A DNA stretch of 36,424 nt from a virus. Where the stretch lies: positions 1-36,424 of IMG/VR virus record IMGVR_UViG_3300026077_000013; one strand, written 5' to 3'. Of this stretch, positions 16,148 through 24,401 are shown in pieces. The translations under genes were made by a program, and so were the position numbers. Each line of letters starts with the position of its first letter. Positions within the stretch are counted from its first letter, which is position 1. Below the pieces are notes generated by a model. It made no database searches and was not told the DNA's origin. It worked only from the letters and a program-made list of their open reading frames with translations.

Positions 16148-17619
16148 TGTCACAGGTCAAAATCCAAAAAAAGAATGAAGTATATCTTTCAGTGGATTGT
16201 GAGACTCATATAAAATATGAGTTATCGGAATATTTTAGTTTCGATGTGCCTGGTGCAAAATTTATGCCGCAATATAAAAAGAGAATATGGGATGGTAAGA
16301 TAAAATTATTCAGTCCTGTTAATGGACAGATTTATTGTGGGTTATACAGTTACTTAACTGACTGGTTAGATAATAGAGGATACTCTTATGAAGATATAGA
16401 ACACGAGGATTATGGTTCTCCTAATGAAAAGAATAAAACTATAACGCCAGGAGCGGTTCATGATTTTGTAAAAAGTTTAAAGATACCCTTGCAGGTGAGA
16501 GATTATCAGCTTGCAGCAATCTATAAAGCGTTAAGATGGAATCGTAAGTTATTACTATCACCAACCGCATCTGGTAAGTCTTTAATGATATATGCAATTG
16601 TTAGATGGTTTGTTGATAGTGGGTCAAAAGTTCTTATTGTAGTTCCTACCACATCTTTAGTAGAACAATTAGTTGGAGATTTTAAAGAATATGGATGGAG
16701 TTCCAAAGATTATTGTCATAAGATATATGCAGGCGAAGAAAAGATATCATCTAAACCAGTAATAGTTACAACTTGGCAGTCCATATACAAAATGCCTAAG
16801 AAGTGGTTTGAGAAATTTGACTGTGTTATAGGAGATGAAGCACATCAATTTAAAGCTAAATCTCTTACCAGTATTATGACTAAATTACATAACTGTAAAC
16901 ATAGAATTGGTTTTACAGGAACACTAGATGGTGAAAATGTAAACAAATTAGTTCTTGAAGGATTGTTTGGTACAGTTGATAGAGTGGTTAAAACTAAAAA
17001 TCTTATTGATAAGGGTTACTTATCTACGTTAAAGATTAATATTCTTTTACTACAACACAAAAAAGAATCATTTGATACCTATAATGATGAGATTGAACAT
17101 ATTTGTGGTTTAGAAAAAAGAAATAACTTTATTAAAAATCTTGCTATAAGTCAGAATGGTAACACTCTGATACTATTTTCCAGAGTGGAGAAGCACGGTC
17201 AGCCACTTTATGAATTAATAAATAGTAGTGTACATAAAAATCGTAAGGTTTTCTTTATCTTCGGTGGTGTTGCTGCTGATGAAAGAGAATATGTTCGATA
17301 CGTCACGGAGAAAGAGGAAGATGCAATCATTGTTGCGAGTTACGGCACTTTCAGTACTGGGATTAACATTAAGCGGTTGCACAGTGTTATCTTTGCTAGC
17401 CCCAGTAAATCAAGAATTAGAAACCTCCAGTCCATCGGTAGAGTCCTTAGAAAAGGAAACGATAAAATAACTGCTACTCTGTATGATATTGCAGATGACT
17501 TTAGTGATGGTGACACAAAAAATTATACCCTAAATCATTTGATTGAAAGGATAAAAATTTATTCTCAAGAAAAATTTAATTATGAAATTATTCCAGTTAA
17601 TTTTCGGAAAGATGAGTAA
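16147..17619 (+). CDS. uvsW: DNA/RNA helicase UvsW
   Basis: This is a superfamily 2 helicase that drives branch migration, fork regression and R-loop removal, and switches replication from origin to recombination mode in T4. It has 490 residues (T4: 502). The N-terminal about 110 residues form the UvsW substrate domain (FMPQYKKRIWDGKIKLF). Walker A SPTASGKS is at 138-145, the DEAH box at 230-233 (VIGDEAHQF), motif III IGFTGT at about 257-262, and the late motif LQSIGRVLRKG at about 425-435. It overlaps the next gene by 8 bases. Shadow frames inside it are not genes. Confidence 0.95.
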   Translation: MSQVKIQKKNEVYLSVDCETHIKYELSEYFSFDVPGAKFMPQYKKRIWDGKIKLFSPVNGQIYCGLYSYLTDWLDNRGYSYEDIEHEDYGSPNEKNKTITPGAVHDFVKSLKIPLQVRDYQLAAIYKALRWNRKLLLSPTASGKSLMIYAIVRWFVDSGSKVLIVVPTTSLVEQLVGDFKEYGWSSKDYCHKIYAGEEKISSKPVIVTTWQSIYKMPKKWFEKFDCVIGDEAHQFKAKSLTSIMTKLHNCKHRIGFTGTLDGENVNKLVLEGLFGTVDRVVKTKNLIDKGYLSTLKINILLLQHKKESFDTYNDEIEHICGLEKRNNFIKNLAISQNGNTLILFSRVEKHGQPLYELINSSVHKNRKVFFIFGGVAADEREYVRYVTEKEEDAIIVASYGTFSTGINIKRLHSVIFASPSKSRIRNLQSIGRVLRKGNDKITATLYDIADDFSDGDTKNYTLNHLIERIKIYSQEKFNYEIIPVNFRKDE

Positions 17620-18034
17620 CGAAGAACCAAGACAAGAATTTACAGGAATGGTCAAACTCATAGGTGGTGAAGAACTTATTGGCAAAATATTAGTAAGAGA
17701 ACAGGAAGGTGGATTTGTAGTTGATAGCCCATTCCTTGTAAAGTCTCATGTTATAACAACTCCGCAGGGAGATATGTTTAAAGTTGATTTAATTCCTTGG
17801 ATGAAATTTTCTAAGGATGAAGTTTGTTTTTTAAATAATGATAAAGTTTATGCTGTGACCGAGTGCGAGGATAGAATTAGAAGATTATATAACCAAACAT
17901 TAAAAAAGTATTATAACGCTACAGAAAATATTAATAGAGCTAATCAAGTAGATCTTGATAAAGAAGATGGAAATCTAGGTAATGTTGAAGATGCTAGAGA
18001 TAGTCTAGAAAAGATATTTAAATTAAATAGCTAG
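17612..18034 (+). CDS. Sm-like small protein, unknown function, 140 aa
   Basis: I choose ATG 17612 (MSNEEPRQEF), which overlaps the uvsW stop by 8 bases, rather than an upstream in-frame ATG buried deeper in uvsW. Residues about 8-75 look like a five-strand Sm/Hfq-type barrel: FTGMVKLIGGEELIGKILV resembles the Sm1 pattern (hydrophobic-x-L-x-x-Gly-x-x-hydrophobic-x-Gly), followed by a second hydrophobic strand set ending VCFLNNDKVYAV. The C-terminal about 55 residues are helical and acidic. Small Sm-like proteins occur next to gp55 in cyanophages but have no known role. RNA binding is inference from fold type; the fold call itself is tentative. Confidence 0.7.
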   Translation: MSNEEPRQEFTGMVKLIGGEELIGKILVREQEGGFVVDSPFLVKSHVITTPQGDMFKVDLIPWMKFSKDEVCFLNNDKVYAVTECEDRIRRLYNQTLKKYYNATENINRANQVDLDKEDGNLGNVEDARDSLEKIFKLNS

Positions 18035-18063
18035 TACTTGTTCTGAACCCTGGCAGAGTTAGT

Positions 18064-18070
18064 CTAAATA
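18064..18070 (+). promoter_or_regulatory. Possible late promoter upstream of gp55
   Basis: CTAAATA lies in the 117-base gap between the Sm-like gene and gp55, 82 bases before the gp55 start. With the sigma-70 promoter downstream it would give gp55 both early and late expression. Confidence 0.45.
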
Positions 18071-18086
18071 ATCTTTGAACATTTGT

Positions 18087-18102
18087 CAAGTGGCCCCACT
18101 TG
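18087..18102. promoter_or_regulatory. Operator-like dyad overlapping the gp55 promoter -35
   Basis: CAAGTGG and CCACTTG form a perfect 7-bp inverted repeat around a CC centre. Its right arm covers the first bases of the -35 hexamer (18100-18105). Its position suits a repressor or activator site; no regulator is identified. Confidence 0.4.
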
Positions 18103-18128
18103 CACTTGTGTTCATTTTGTAGTATAAT
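18100..18128 (+). promoter_or_regulatory. Sigma-70 promoter for gp55
   Basis: TTGCAC (18100-18105), a 17-base spacer and a perfect TATAAT (18123-18128) form a near-consensus host-type promoter. The predicted start of transcription is about 18135, with a leader of about 17 bases before the gp55 ATG (18152). Confidence 0.85.
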
Positions 18129-18151
18129 ATAGTTTAGACAACCTGAAATAT

Positions 18152-18622
18152 ATGGCTAAGAAAAAGGAACATTATGTTAATAACAAAGAGTTTCTCGAAG
18201 CTCTAGTCATTTATCGTAAGGAAGTTCATGCATGTGCGGATGAGGGTAAACCACATCCAAAAGTGCCAGATTATATTGGTGAATGCTTTTTAAAGATTGC
18301 TACTCATTTATCATATCGACCAAACTTTGTTAACTACATGTTCAAAGATGATATGATTTGTGATGGTATTGAAAATTGCTTACAGTATATCGACAACTTT
18401 GATCCATCAAAGTCTACTAATCCCTTTGCTTATTTTACCCAAATCATATACTACGCCTTTTTAAGACGTATTCAAAAGGAAAAAAAGCAGTTGGATATAA
18501 AGAATAAATTGTTGGAAAAGTCTGGATTTGATGAAGTCTTTAGTGCTGATACCAGCGCAGTTGGTTACAACGCTTCAGACATGAATAGCATCAAGGAAAC
18601 ATTAGAGATTCGTAATCGATGA
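18152..18622 (+). CDS. 55: Late-transcription sigma factor gp55
   Basis: gp55 directs host RNA polymerase to TATAAATA late promoters. It has 156 residues (T4: 185). The region with DGIENCLQYIDNFDPSKSTN and FAYFTQIIYYAFLRRIQKEKKQ is the sigma region 2-like core that reads the late -10 element. In T4 the extreme C-terminus carries a hydrophobic sliding-clamp-binding tail. Here the protein ends ETLEIRNR, with no obvious hydrophobic tail. The gene has its own strong sigma-70 promoter and possibly a late one. Its stop overlaps the upstream in-frame ATG of the next gene (ATGA). Confidence 0.95.
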   Translation: MAKKKEHYVNNKEFLEALVIYRKEVHACADEGKPHPKVPDYIGECFLKIATHLSYRPNFVNYMFKDDMICDGIENCLQYIDNFDPSKSTNPFAYFTQIIYYAFLRRIQKEKKQLDIKNKLLEKSGFDEVFSADTSAVGYNASDMNSIKETLEIRNR

Positions 18623-18654
18623 AACATGGAAACCTAGAACCAGAGGAGAATGTT

Positions 18655-19071
18655 ATGAAACCAACAGAAAACTACGAACAGTTGCTACAACGATTTACTA
18701 AAAGAGTTGTTCAACTTGAAGAGGAACAGGAAAAAGTTAGACTATCACATGAGAAATGGTTAAAGTTGAATACTGATTTGGAGAGATTAGAAGGATCTAT
18801 TCAAGCTGTTGAATATTTGGCCTTCGGTAAACTTCCTCATGATGGAAATCATGGTGGTATGAAAGATCACAAACCAATGCCTGTAGTAATTACAGGTGAA
18901 GTGCCTGGAGTTGATATATCTGATTTTGCGCCTGGTGTAATTCCAGAGAACATATCAATAGATACAACTGAAGGTACGGTTACAGTTGGTGAAGGATCTA
19001 TTCTTTCATCAGGGATGGGTAGTGATCAGATCACTATAAACACTGGAACTGATGGCACCGTTACGTTATGA
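18655..19071 (+). CDS. Hypothetical protein with coiled coil and beta-repeat tail, 138 aa
   Basis: I prefer ATG 18655 because AGAGGAG (about 18641-18647) lies 7 bases before it. An in-frame ATG at 18619 would overlap the gp55 stop and add 12 residues. Residues about 1-55 are a coiled coil (QRFTKRVVQLEEEQEKVRL, LNTDLERLEGSIQAVEYL). The C-terminal half is Gly/Thr/Ile-rich with alternating hydrophobics (ENISIDTTEGTVTVGEGSI), consistent with a beta-solenoid or hairpin stack. It overlaps gp47 in ATGA. Its place between gp55 and gp47 is common for small unknowns in cyanophages. I do not recognise the family. Confidence 0.75.
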   Translation: MKPTENYEQLLQRFTKRVVQLEEEQEKVRLSHEKWLKLNTDLERLEGSIQAVEYLAFGKLPHDGNHGGMKDHKPMPVVITGEVPGVDISDFAPGVIPENISIDTTEGTVTVGEGSILSSGMGSDQITINTGTDGTVTL

Positions 19072-20111
19072 CATTAGCACTGATCACTGATCAGCATTTG
19101 GATGGTAGAAAAAACTCTCAGGCTTTCTGGGAGTTTTTTATGAAGTTCTATGATAATGTATTTTTTCCTACGTTAAAAAAACGTAAGATTAAAACTATCA
19201 TAGATCTTGGAGATACATTCGATAATAGAAAATCAATGGATCTTAATTCTTGGTATAGAATGAAGACTCAATATTTTCAAGTGCTTGCTGATATGGGTAT
19301 TGAAGTTCATATGCTAGTTGGAAATCATACTGCATATTATAAAAATACTAATAAAGTAAATACACCAGATTTGTTATTAGATAGTTTTGATAATATTCAT
19401 ACTTATAATGAAGTAACTGATATAGAATTAGAAGGAACAAAAATTACAATGCTTCCTTGGATTAATAGTGAGAATGAAGATAAAGTTAAACAACATTTAA
19501 ATAAAACAGATTCAGAGATAGTTTGTGGACATTTAGAACTAAATGGTTTCGCTGCTATTCCAGGCCATTTCTTTCAAGGTGGATGGGATAGAAAAGTATT
19601 TTCAAAATTTAAAAGAGTATATTCAGGACACTTTCATTTTCCATCTGAAAAGGGCAATGTAAGATATCTTGGTAATCCTTATGAAATGTTTTGGAATGAT
19701 TGTGGTTCTAAGAGAGGGTTTCATTTATTTGAACCATCTACATTAAACTTAAAGTTCATTGAGAATCCTTATAGTATATTTAAAAAAATATTCTATGATG
19801 AAGATAGATGGGATAATAATAATTTTAATCCTTTAGAATATAAGGATTGTTATGTGAAACTAATTGTTGTTAATAAAAAGAATTCAATTTGGCTTGATAG
19901 AATAGTTGAAAGATTATATGATGCTGGTATTCATGATCTAAAGATTATTGATGATACTGTAATGGATCAGGATGAAGTGGAAGGTGTAGAACATGAAGAT
20001 ACATTGACAATTCTAAATAAGTATATAGAACAAATGGACGATCAGCTTGACAAACCAGAATTAAAGAGTATAATGAAGTCTATTTACTTAGAAGCTTGCG
20101 AGGCACAGTAA
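19068..20111 (+). CDS. 47: Recombination endonuclease subunit gp47 (Mre11/SbcD-like)
   Basis: This is the metal-dependent nuclease partner of gp46, trimming DNA ends for recombination-dependent replication and degrading host DNA. It has 347 residues (T4: 339). Calcineurin-type phosphoesterase motifs are in order: TDQHLDG (Asp8, His10), IDLGDTFDNR (Asp49), VGNHTAYY (Asn86-His87), VCGHLELNG and YSGHFHFP. The C-terminal part carries the gp46-binding region. A near-perfect sigma-70 promoter (20047-20074) lies inside its 3' end and drives the next two genes. Its stop shares TAATG with the DUF3110-like gene. Confidence 0.95.
   Translation: MTLALITDQHLDGRKNSQAFWEFFMKFYDNVFFPTLKKRKIKTIIDLGDTFDNRKSMDLNSWYRMKTQYFQVLADMGIEVHMLVGNHTAYYKNTNKVNTPDLLLDSFDNIHTYNEVTDIELEGTKITMLPWINSENEDKVKQHLNKTDSEIVCGHLELNGFAAIPGHFFQGGWDRKVFSKFKRVYSGHFHFPSEKGNVRYLGNPYEMFWNDCGSKRGFHLFEPSTLNLKFIENPYSIFKKIFYDEDRWDNNNFNPLEYKDCYVKLIVVNKKNSIWLDRIVERLYDAGIHDLKIIDDTVMDQDEVEGVEHEDTLTILNKYIEQMDDQLDKPELKSIMKSIYLEACEAQ
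20047..20074 (+). promoter_or_regulatory. Sigma-70 promoter inside gp47 for DUF3110-like gene and gp46
   Basis: A perfect TTGACA (20047-20052), a 16-base spacer and a perfect TATAAT (20069-20074) lie within the gp47 coding sequence. The expected start of transcription is about 20081, 30 bases before the ATG at 20111. Confidence 0.75.
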
Positions 20112-20386
20112 TGTTCATTCTTACTATTAAGAATAAGGAGAATGATGGAGCTTATGCCGTTGAAAGAAAGGACGGTACTAGAATTCTTCAGATATTTGAA
20201 GAAGAAGATGATGCTAAACGATATGTTGATCTGTTAGAAGCAGATGGTTGTCCTAACATGTCGGTATATGAGATTGAAGCTGATCAGGCAATAGCTGCTT
20301 GTGAAAATTTTGGTTACAACTATACCATAGTTTCATCAGATGACTTTGTAATTCCAATGAGTGATTTTAAACATGATTTTATTTGA
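20111..20386 (+). CDS. DUF3110-like small protein, 91 aa
   Basis: The start at 20111 shares TAATG with the gp47 stop; an upstream in-frame codon at 20096 lies inside gp47 and is less likely. The protein resembles DUF3110, a small family typical of cyanobacteria and plastids. Shared features are MFILTIKN near the start, a G-x-Y/H repeat strand, the central IFEEEDDAKRYVDLLEADG (family pattern: mFEdedDAxRyaxxLEA) and a C-terminal CENFGYNYTIV. The function of DUF3110 is unknown. Its placement between gp47 and gp46, with a dedicated promoter, suggests early expression; host origin by transfer is likely but inferred. The end overlaps gp46 by 14 bases. Confidence 0.75.
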   Translation: MFILTIKNKENDGAYAVERKDGTRILQIFEEEDDAKRYVDLLEADGCPNMSVYEIEADQAIAACENFGYNYTIVSSDDFVIPMSDFKHDFI

Positions 20387-22085
20387 GAATATTAGTTATA
20401 AAAACTTTTTAGCATCTGGTAATACTCCAATCAATATAAATCTTTCTGATAATGATACTACTCTTATAGTAGGTCAGAATGGTGCTGGTAAGAGTACAAT
20501 AATAGAAGCAATTATATTTGCTTTATTTAATAAGTCTTTTAGGAAAGTAAATAAATCACAACTTATTAATAGTATTAATGAAAAGGATTGTGTAGTTCAA
20601 GTAGAATTTAGTATAGGTAGAAATAAATATAAAATTATTCGTGGCATGAAACCAAGTCTATTTGAGATTTGGATGAATGGTGAGATGCAGAATCAAGATT
20701 CTCATGTTAATGATCAACAGAAACATTTAGAACAAAATATTTTAAAATTAAATTATAAGTCATTTACTCAAATAGTTATATTAGGTAGTGCATCTTTTGT
20801 GCCTTTTATGCAACTGTCTGCTCCTAATCGTAGAGAGATTATAGAAGATCTTCTAGACATTCGTATATTTTCTACAATGAATGTTCTACTTAAGGATCGT
20901 GTTAAAGTTGCTGCAGAAGAATATAAAGATAATAGTAAAGAAGTTGATTTCTTAAAAGATAAAGCAGAGATGCAACAGGAACATCTTAAGAGATTAGAGA
21001 AGACTGCAATGAAAACAGTTCAACAGAAAGAAGATACTATTACTAAGTTTGAAGGTAAGAACATAGAGCTAGAAAGGATCATTGATGAATTTCAGAAAAA
21101 GATTGATACGTTCACAGATTTAGATAATACAAAGATTTTAAAAGATATTAAATCAGTTGAGAAAAGAATAACTACTAATACTAATCTTATCAAGAGAACA
21201 GAGAAAGAGAAAATATTCTTTGAGACACATGATGAGTGTCCAAAATGTACTCAATCTTTAACTAAAGAATTAAAGGATTATCATATAGAAGAAAGTCAAG
21301 CAACTATTAATGCTTCTGAGGGTTACTTGGAAGAATTGAGTGATGAGATAATGTGCTTGAATAAAGATCTGGAAATGATTTCAGATAATAATTCTAAAGT
21401 ATCAACTTATAACTTTGAAGTTAAAACAAAGTTAAATGAGATGAGAAAGAATACTAATATAATCAAAGAGATTCAAGGAGAGATTGATGATCTTAGAAGT
21501 AATACAAATGATGTAGATTGTGAGAGAAAGAAACTAACAGAGATAGCTACTAAGGGTATGTCTCTTCATAAAAGAAATAGAGATCTTAAAAAGAAAAATG
21601 AAAATTATGCTTTAGTTACTGGTCTACTTAAAGACACAGGTATTAAAGGTCATATAATTAAAAAGTACTTACCTGTAATGAATAAGTTAATTAATAAGTA
21701 TCTTAAGGATTTAGATTTCTATGTTAACTTTACATTAGATGAAGAGTTTAATGAGAGTATAAAATCTAGATATAGAGATGACTTTACTTATTCTTCTTTC
21801 AGTGAAGGTGAGAAGATGAGAATTGATTTAGCTCTTATGTTTACTTGGAGATCTATTGCTAAGATGAAAAATTCAGCAAATACTAATCTATTGATTTTGG
21901 ATGAGGTATTTGATTCTTCACTTGATGTAGCTGGTACGGATGAGTTTCTTAGGATCATCAGAGGTGGTCAGCCAGACACTAATATTTTTGTCATATCCCA
22001 TAAGAGCGAAGTCCTACACGACAAGTTTGATAGGGTTTTGAAGTTCGATAAGGTGAAGAATTTTAGTAAGGTTCAGGTTATATAA
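20373..22085 (+). CDS. 46: Recombination endonuclease subunit gp46 (Rad50/SbcC-like)
   Basis: This is the ATPase subunit of the gp46/gp47 end-processing complex. I use ATG 20373 (MILFENISYKNF) and not the GTG at 20361; this gives 570 residues (T4: 560). Walker A GQNGAGKS is at 34-41 and the Q-loop region follows with FTQIVILGSASFVPFMQLS. A long coiled coil is interrupted by a zinc hook CPKC at 289-292. The C-terminal half has the ABC signature FSEGEKMRIDLAL, Walker B LLILDEVFDSSLD and the H-switch VISHKSEV. It ends 73 bases before the CobT-like gene, a gap that contains that gene's promoter. Confidence 0.96.
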   Translation: MILFENISYKNFLASGNTPININLSDNDTTLIVGQNGAGKSTIIEAIIFALFNKSFRKVNKSQLINSINEKDCVVQVEFSIGRNKYKIIRGMKPSLFEIWMNGEMQNQDSHVNDQQKHLEQNILKLNYKSFTQIVILGSASFVPFMQLSAPNRREIIEDLLDIRIFSTMNVLLKDRVKVAAEEYKDNSKEVDFLKDKAEMQQEHLKRLEKTAMKTVQQKEDTITKFEGKNIELERIIDEFQKKIDTFTDLDNTKILKDIKSVEKRITTNTNLIKRTEKEKIFFETHDECPKCTQSLTKELKDYHIEESQATINASEGYLEELSDEIMCLNKDLEMISDNNSKVSTYNFEVKTKLNEMRKNTNIIKEIQGEIDDLRSNTNDVDCERKKLTEIATKGMSLHKRNRDLKKKNENYALVTGLLKDTGIKGHIIKKYLPVMNKLINKYLKDLDFYVNFTLDEEFNESIKSRYRDDFTYSSFSEGEKMRIDLALMFTWRSIAKMKNSANTNLLILDEVFDSSLDVAGTDEFLRIIRGGQPDTNIFVISHKSEVLHDKFDRVLKFDKVKNFSKVQVI

Positions 22086-22107
22086 GTAATCCTTATCAAT
22101 GAAGCCC

Positions 22108-22136
22108 TTGACTAGGTAGCGATTTGGCGGTATTAT
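22108..22136 (+). promoter_or_regulatory. Sigma-70 promoter for the CobT-like gene
   Basis: TTGACT (22108-22113), a 17-base spacer and TATTAT (22131-22136) lie in the 73-base gap after gp46. A GAGG ribosome-binding site (22151-22154) precedes the ATG at 22159. Confidence 0.8.
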
Positions 22137-22158
22137 AGCCATATACAAAAGAGGACTT

Positions 22159-24354
22159 ATGAATCAAGGGGTTAAAACCAATCTTGCTAAACTACTTGCT
22201 ACTGAGAATCTAGTAGTAGAACATGCTAATGTGGAAACAGCTTCATTTGATGTTGTTAATAGGGTTTTAACTTTACCTATATGGGATACTTCTGAGGATG
22301 TTTATGACTTGCTTGTAGGACATGAAGTTGGTCATGCACTGTTTACTCCTGCTGATGTTATAGACAAATCCTTACCTAGTTCTTATGTGAATGTTGTTGA
22401 GGATGCTCGTATAGAAAGGATGATTAAATCTACCTATCCAGGCCTTCTTAAATCATTCTCTGCTGGTTATAAAGAATTGGGTGATAAAGATTTCTTTGAT
22501 ATTGAAGATAAGAATTTAAATGATTTTAATTTGATCGATAGAATTAACTTATACTTTAAACTTGGTATTCATAATGTATCAACTGTAATTCCTTTTAAAA
22601 AAGAAGAAGAGAAATTTGTTAAACTAGTTAGAGATACAAAAACTTTTGATGAGGTTTGTGAGGTTGCTCGTCAAATTCGTCAGTACATGGAAGATAATAA
22701 AGAATCAAAAGATGCTGAAGAATTACCTGATTTTAATTTAGATTCTACAGGTAGTACAGGTAGTAATAATGTTGATATTACAGAACCAGAAGATTCTGAT
22801 TCTAATGACAATGAGAATCAAATTGAAACTGAAACTCAAGGAGGTTCAGAATCTATGAAACAGAGTATAGAAGAATGGTTAGATGAAGCTGAAGATAGTA
22901 TGTATGAAGATGATGAGTTGGAAGTTCTTACTGAAGAATCATTTAATCGTAATCAGAAAAGATTACTATCAAGCGAAACATGGAAGACAATTACACCACC
23001 TCAAACTGATTGGGATCAATATATAACTTTGAATGATGATTTTGTCGATGACATGAAAGTCATGGATGCAGTTTTAGATACTAAAAAATATTATTCATAT
23101 AGATGGCAAGATGAGAAAGATGTTAATTGTACTGTTCATCAAAAATGGAAAAAAGATTTAAATGAATTCAAAACTAATTCAAAAAAAGAAGTCAATTATC
23201 TGGTCAAAGAGTTTGAGTGTCGCAAGGCAGCTTCGAGTTATGCTCGTGCTTCTACTAGTCGCACTGGGGTTCTCGATACAACGAAGCTTCATACTTACAG
23301 ATATAACGAGGATCTATTTAAGAAGGTAACAACATTTGCTGATGGTAAGAATCATGGACTAATGATGTTTGTTGATTGGTCTGGATCTATGCATAATAAT
23401 CTTATACCAACTATGAAACAGCTATTAAACATAGTTCAGTTTTGTAAAAAAGTTAGTATTCCTTTTGAAGTATATACATTTGTCGAGAATAGAGATTATG
23501 AAACATATACTAAAGGTAAACATTTTAGTAAATGTTCTGATAAAGATGGAATGATTGCTGTATCTGATGGATTTAAGTTAGTTCAAATATTTAATTCTAA
23601 GAGTAAAGTTAAAATTGATAAACAGATTGATGCTGCATGGACTTTAGTACATTCAGTTGCACATGATTATATTCATTATGGTGATTCAATTCAGAACATG
23701 ATGAAGTATGAAATGGGTGGTACTCCTTTAAACGAAACATTATTTGCTGCAATTGAGTTATTCAAAAGATTTAAAAAGTCTACTAGAGTTGAAAAGGTAA
23801 ATACTATCTTCTTGACTGATGGAGAATCTAATCAATTAACATGCTGCAAACATAGAGTTGATTCTAGAACTGATGAAATGTATGTATCAAGAAGTACTGT
23901 TGGTACAGATGGATCGGTTGTTAGTTTTAGAGATCCTAAAACTGGTTATCAACAACATAAACTAATAGAAGGTAACTATGGTAATAGTTGGTCTACAATG
24001 TCAATCAATGTAACTACTAAATTGATTCAATACTATCGCTGGGTAACTGGATCTAATGTTGTTGGATATAGATTGAGTGTTGAAAAACCATCTGCTATAC
24101 AGAAAGCAGGAAGTTATGATCAGGATACCTTTCGTAAACAATGGAAAAAGAATAATTATGTTATTGAAAAAGATTTAGGATATAATGAAATGTATATTAT
24201 TAAAGTCAATAAAGATTTTGAAGGTCAGACTACAGAAATAAATGCCAACAGTTCATCTACCAATAGTAAATTGAGGAATGAATTTAAAAAACATATGAAA
24301 AGTAAGGGATTCCATAAGATACTCTTATCTAAATTTGTAGATCAAATCGCTTGA
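22159..24354 (+). CDS. CobT-like protein with metallopeptidase-like motif and VWA domain
   Basis: The 731-residue protein has three parts. Near the N-terminus, HEVGH at 55-59 followed by NVVEDARIE (about 77-85) is a zinc-metallopeptidase-like HExxH...E arrangement. The middle (about 185-260) is a long acidic, Ser/Asp/Glu-rich segment, as in CobT. The C-terminal half is a VWA domain with MIDAS DWSGS at 406-410 and the second metal residue in FLTDGE (Asp554). CobT and CobS form the AAA+/VWA part of aerobic cobaltochelatase; cyanophages carry cobS and a CobT-like or peptidase-annotated gene beside it. No CobN is in the window, so the real target may be a host chelatase or another complex. The -35 of the cobS promoter overlaps its stop. 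Confidence 0.8.
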   Translation: MNQGVKTNLAKLLATENLVVEHANVETASFDVVNRVLTLPIWDTSEDVYDLLVGHEVGHALFTPADVIDKSLPSSYVNVVEDARIERMIKSTYPGLLKSFSAGYKELGDKDFFDIEDKNLNDFNLIDRINLYFKLGIHNVSTVIPFKKEEEKFVKLVRDTKTFDEVCEVARQIRQYMEDNKESKDAEELPDFNLDSTGSTGSNNVDITEPEDSDSNDNENQIETETQGGSESMKQSIEEWLDEAEDSMYEDDELEVLTEESFNRNQKRLLSSETWKTITPPQTDWDQYITLNDDFVDDMKVMDAVLDTKKYYSYRWQDEKDVNCTVHQKWKKDLNEFKTNSKKEVNYLVKEFECRKAASSYARASTSRTGVLDTTKLHTYRYNEDLFKKVTTFADGKNHGLMMFVDWSGSMHNNLIPTMKQLLNIVQFCKKVSIPFEVYTFVENRDYETYTKGKHFSKCSDKDGMIAVSDGFKLVQIFNSKSKVKIDKQIDAAWTLVHSVAHDYIHYGDSIQNMMKYEMGGTPLNETLFAAIELFKRFKKSTRVEKVNTIFLTDGESNQLTCCKHRVDSRTDEMYVSRSTVGTDGSVVSFRDPKTGYQQHKLIEGNYGNSWSTMSINVTTKLIQYYRWVTGSNVVGYRLSVEKPSAIQKAGSYDQDTFRKQWKKNNYVIEKDLGYNEMYIIKVNKDFEGQTTEINANSSSTNSKLRNEFKKHMKSKGFHKILLSKFVDQIA

Positions 24355-24379
24355 CACCGCTAAGCGGTTCTGATATAAT
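24351..24379 (+). promoter_or_regulatory. Perfect-consensus sigma-70 promoter for cobS with a dyad in the spacer
   Basis: TTGACA (24351-24356), 17 bases and TATAAT (24374-24379) match the consensus in all 12 positions. The spacer contains CCGC TAA GCGG (24357-24367), an inverted repeat placed where a repressor could block polymerase. The -35 starts on the last codons of the CobT-like gene. This promoter shows that the cobS start must lie downstream, at 24402. Confidence 0.88.
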
Positions 24380-24401
24380 ACTTACATACAACGAAAACTT
24401 A

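Noticed and set aside
17228-17470. 80-residue plus-strand frame with a lipoprotein-like LSGC motif
   Set aside because: It lies wholly inside the conserved helicase motifs of uvsW; the lipobox is a coincidence of frame.
24351-24401. Upstream extension of cobS
   Set aside because: The segment is a perfect sigma-70 promoter; a transcript from it cannot include these codons.
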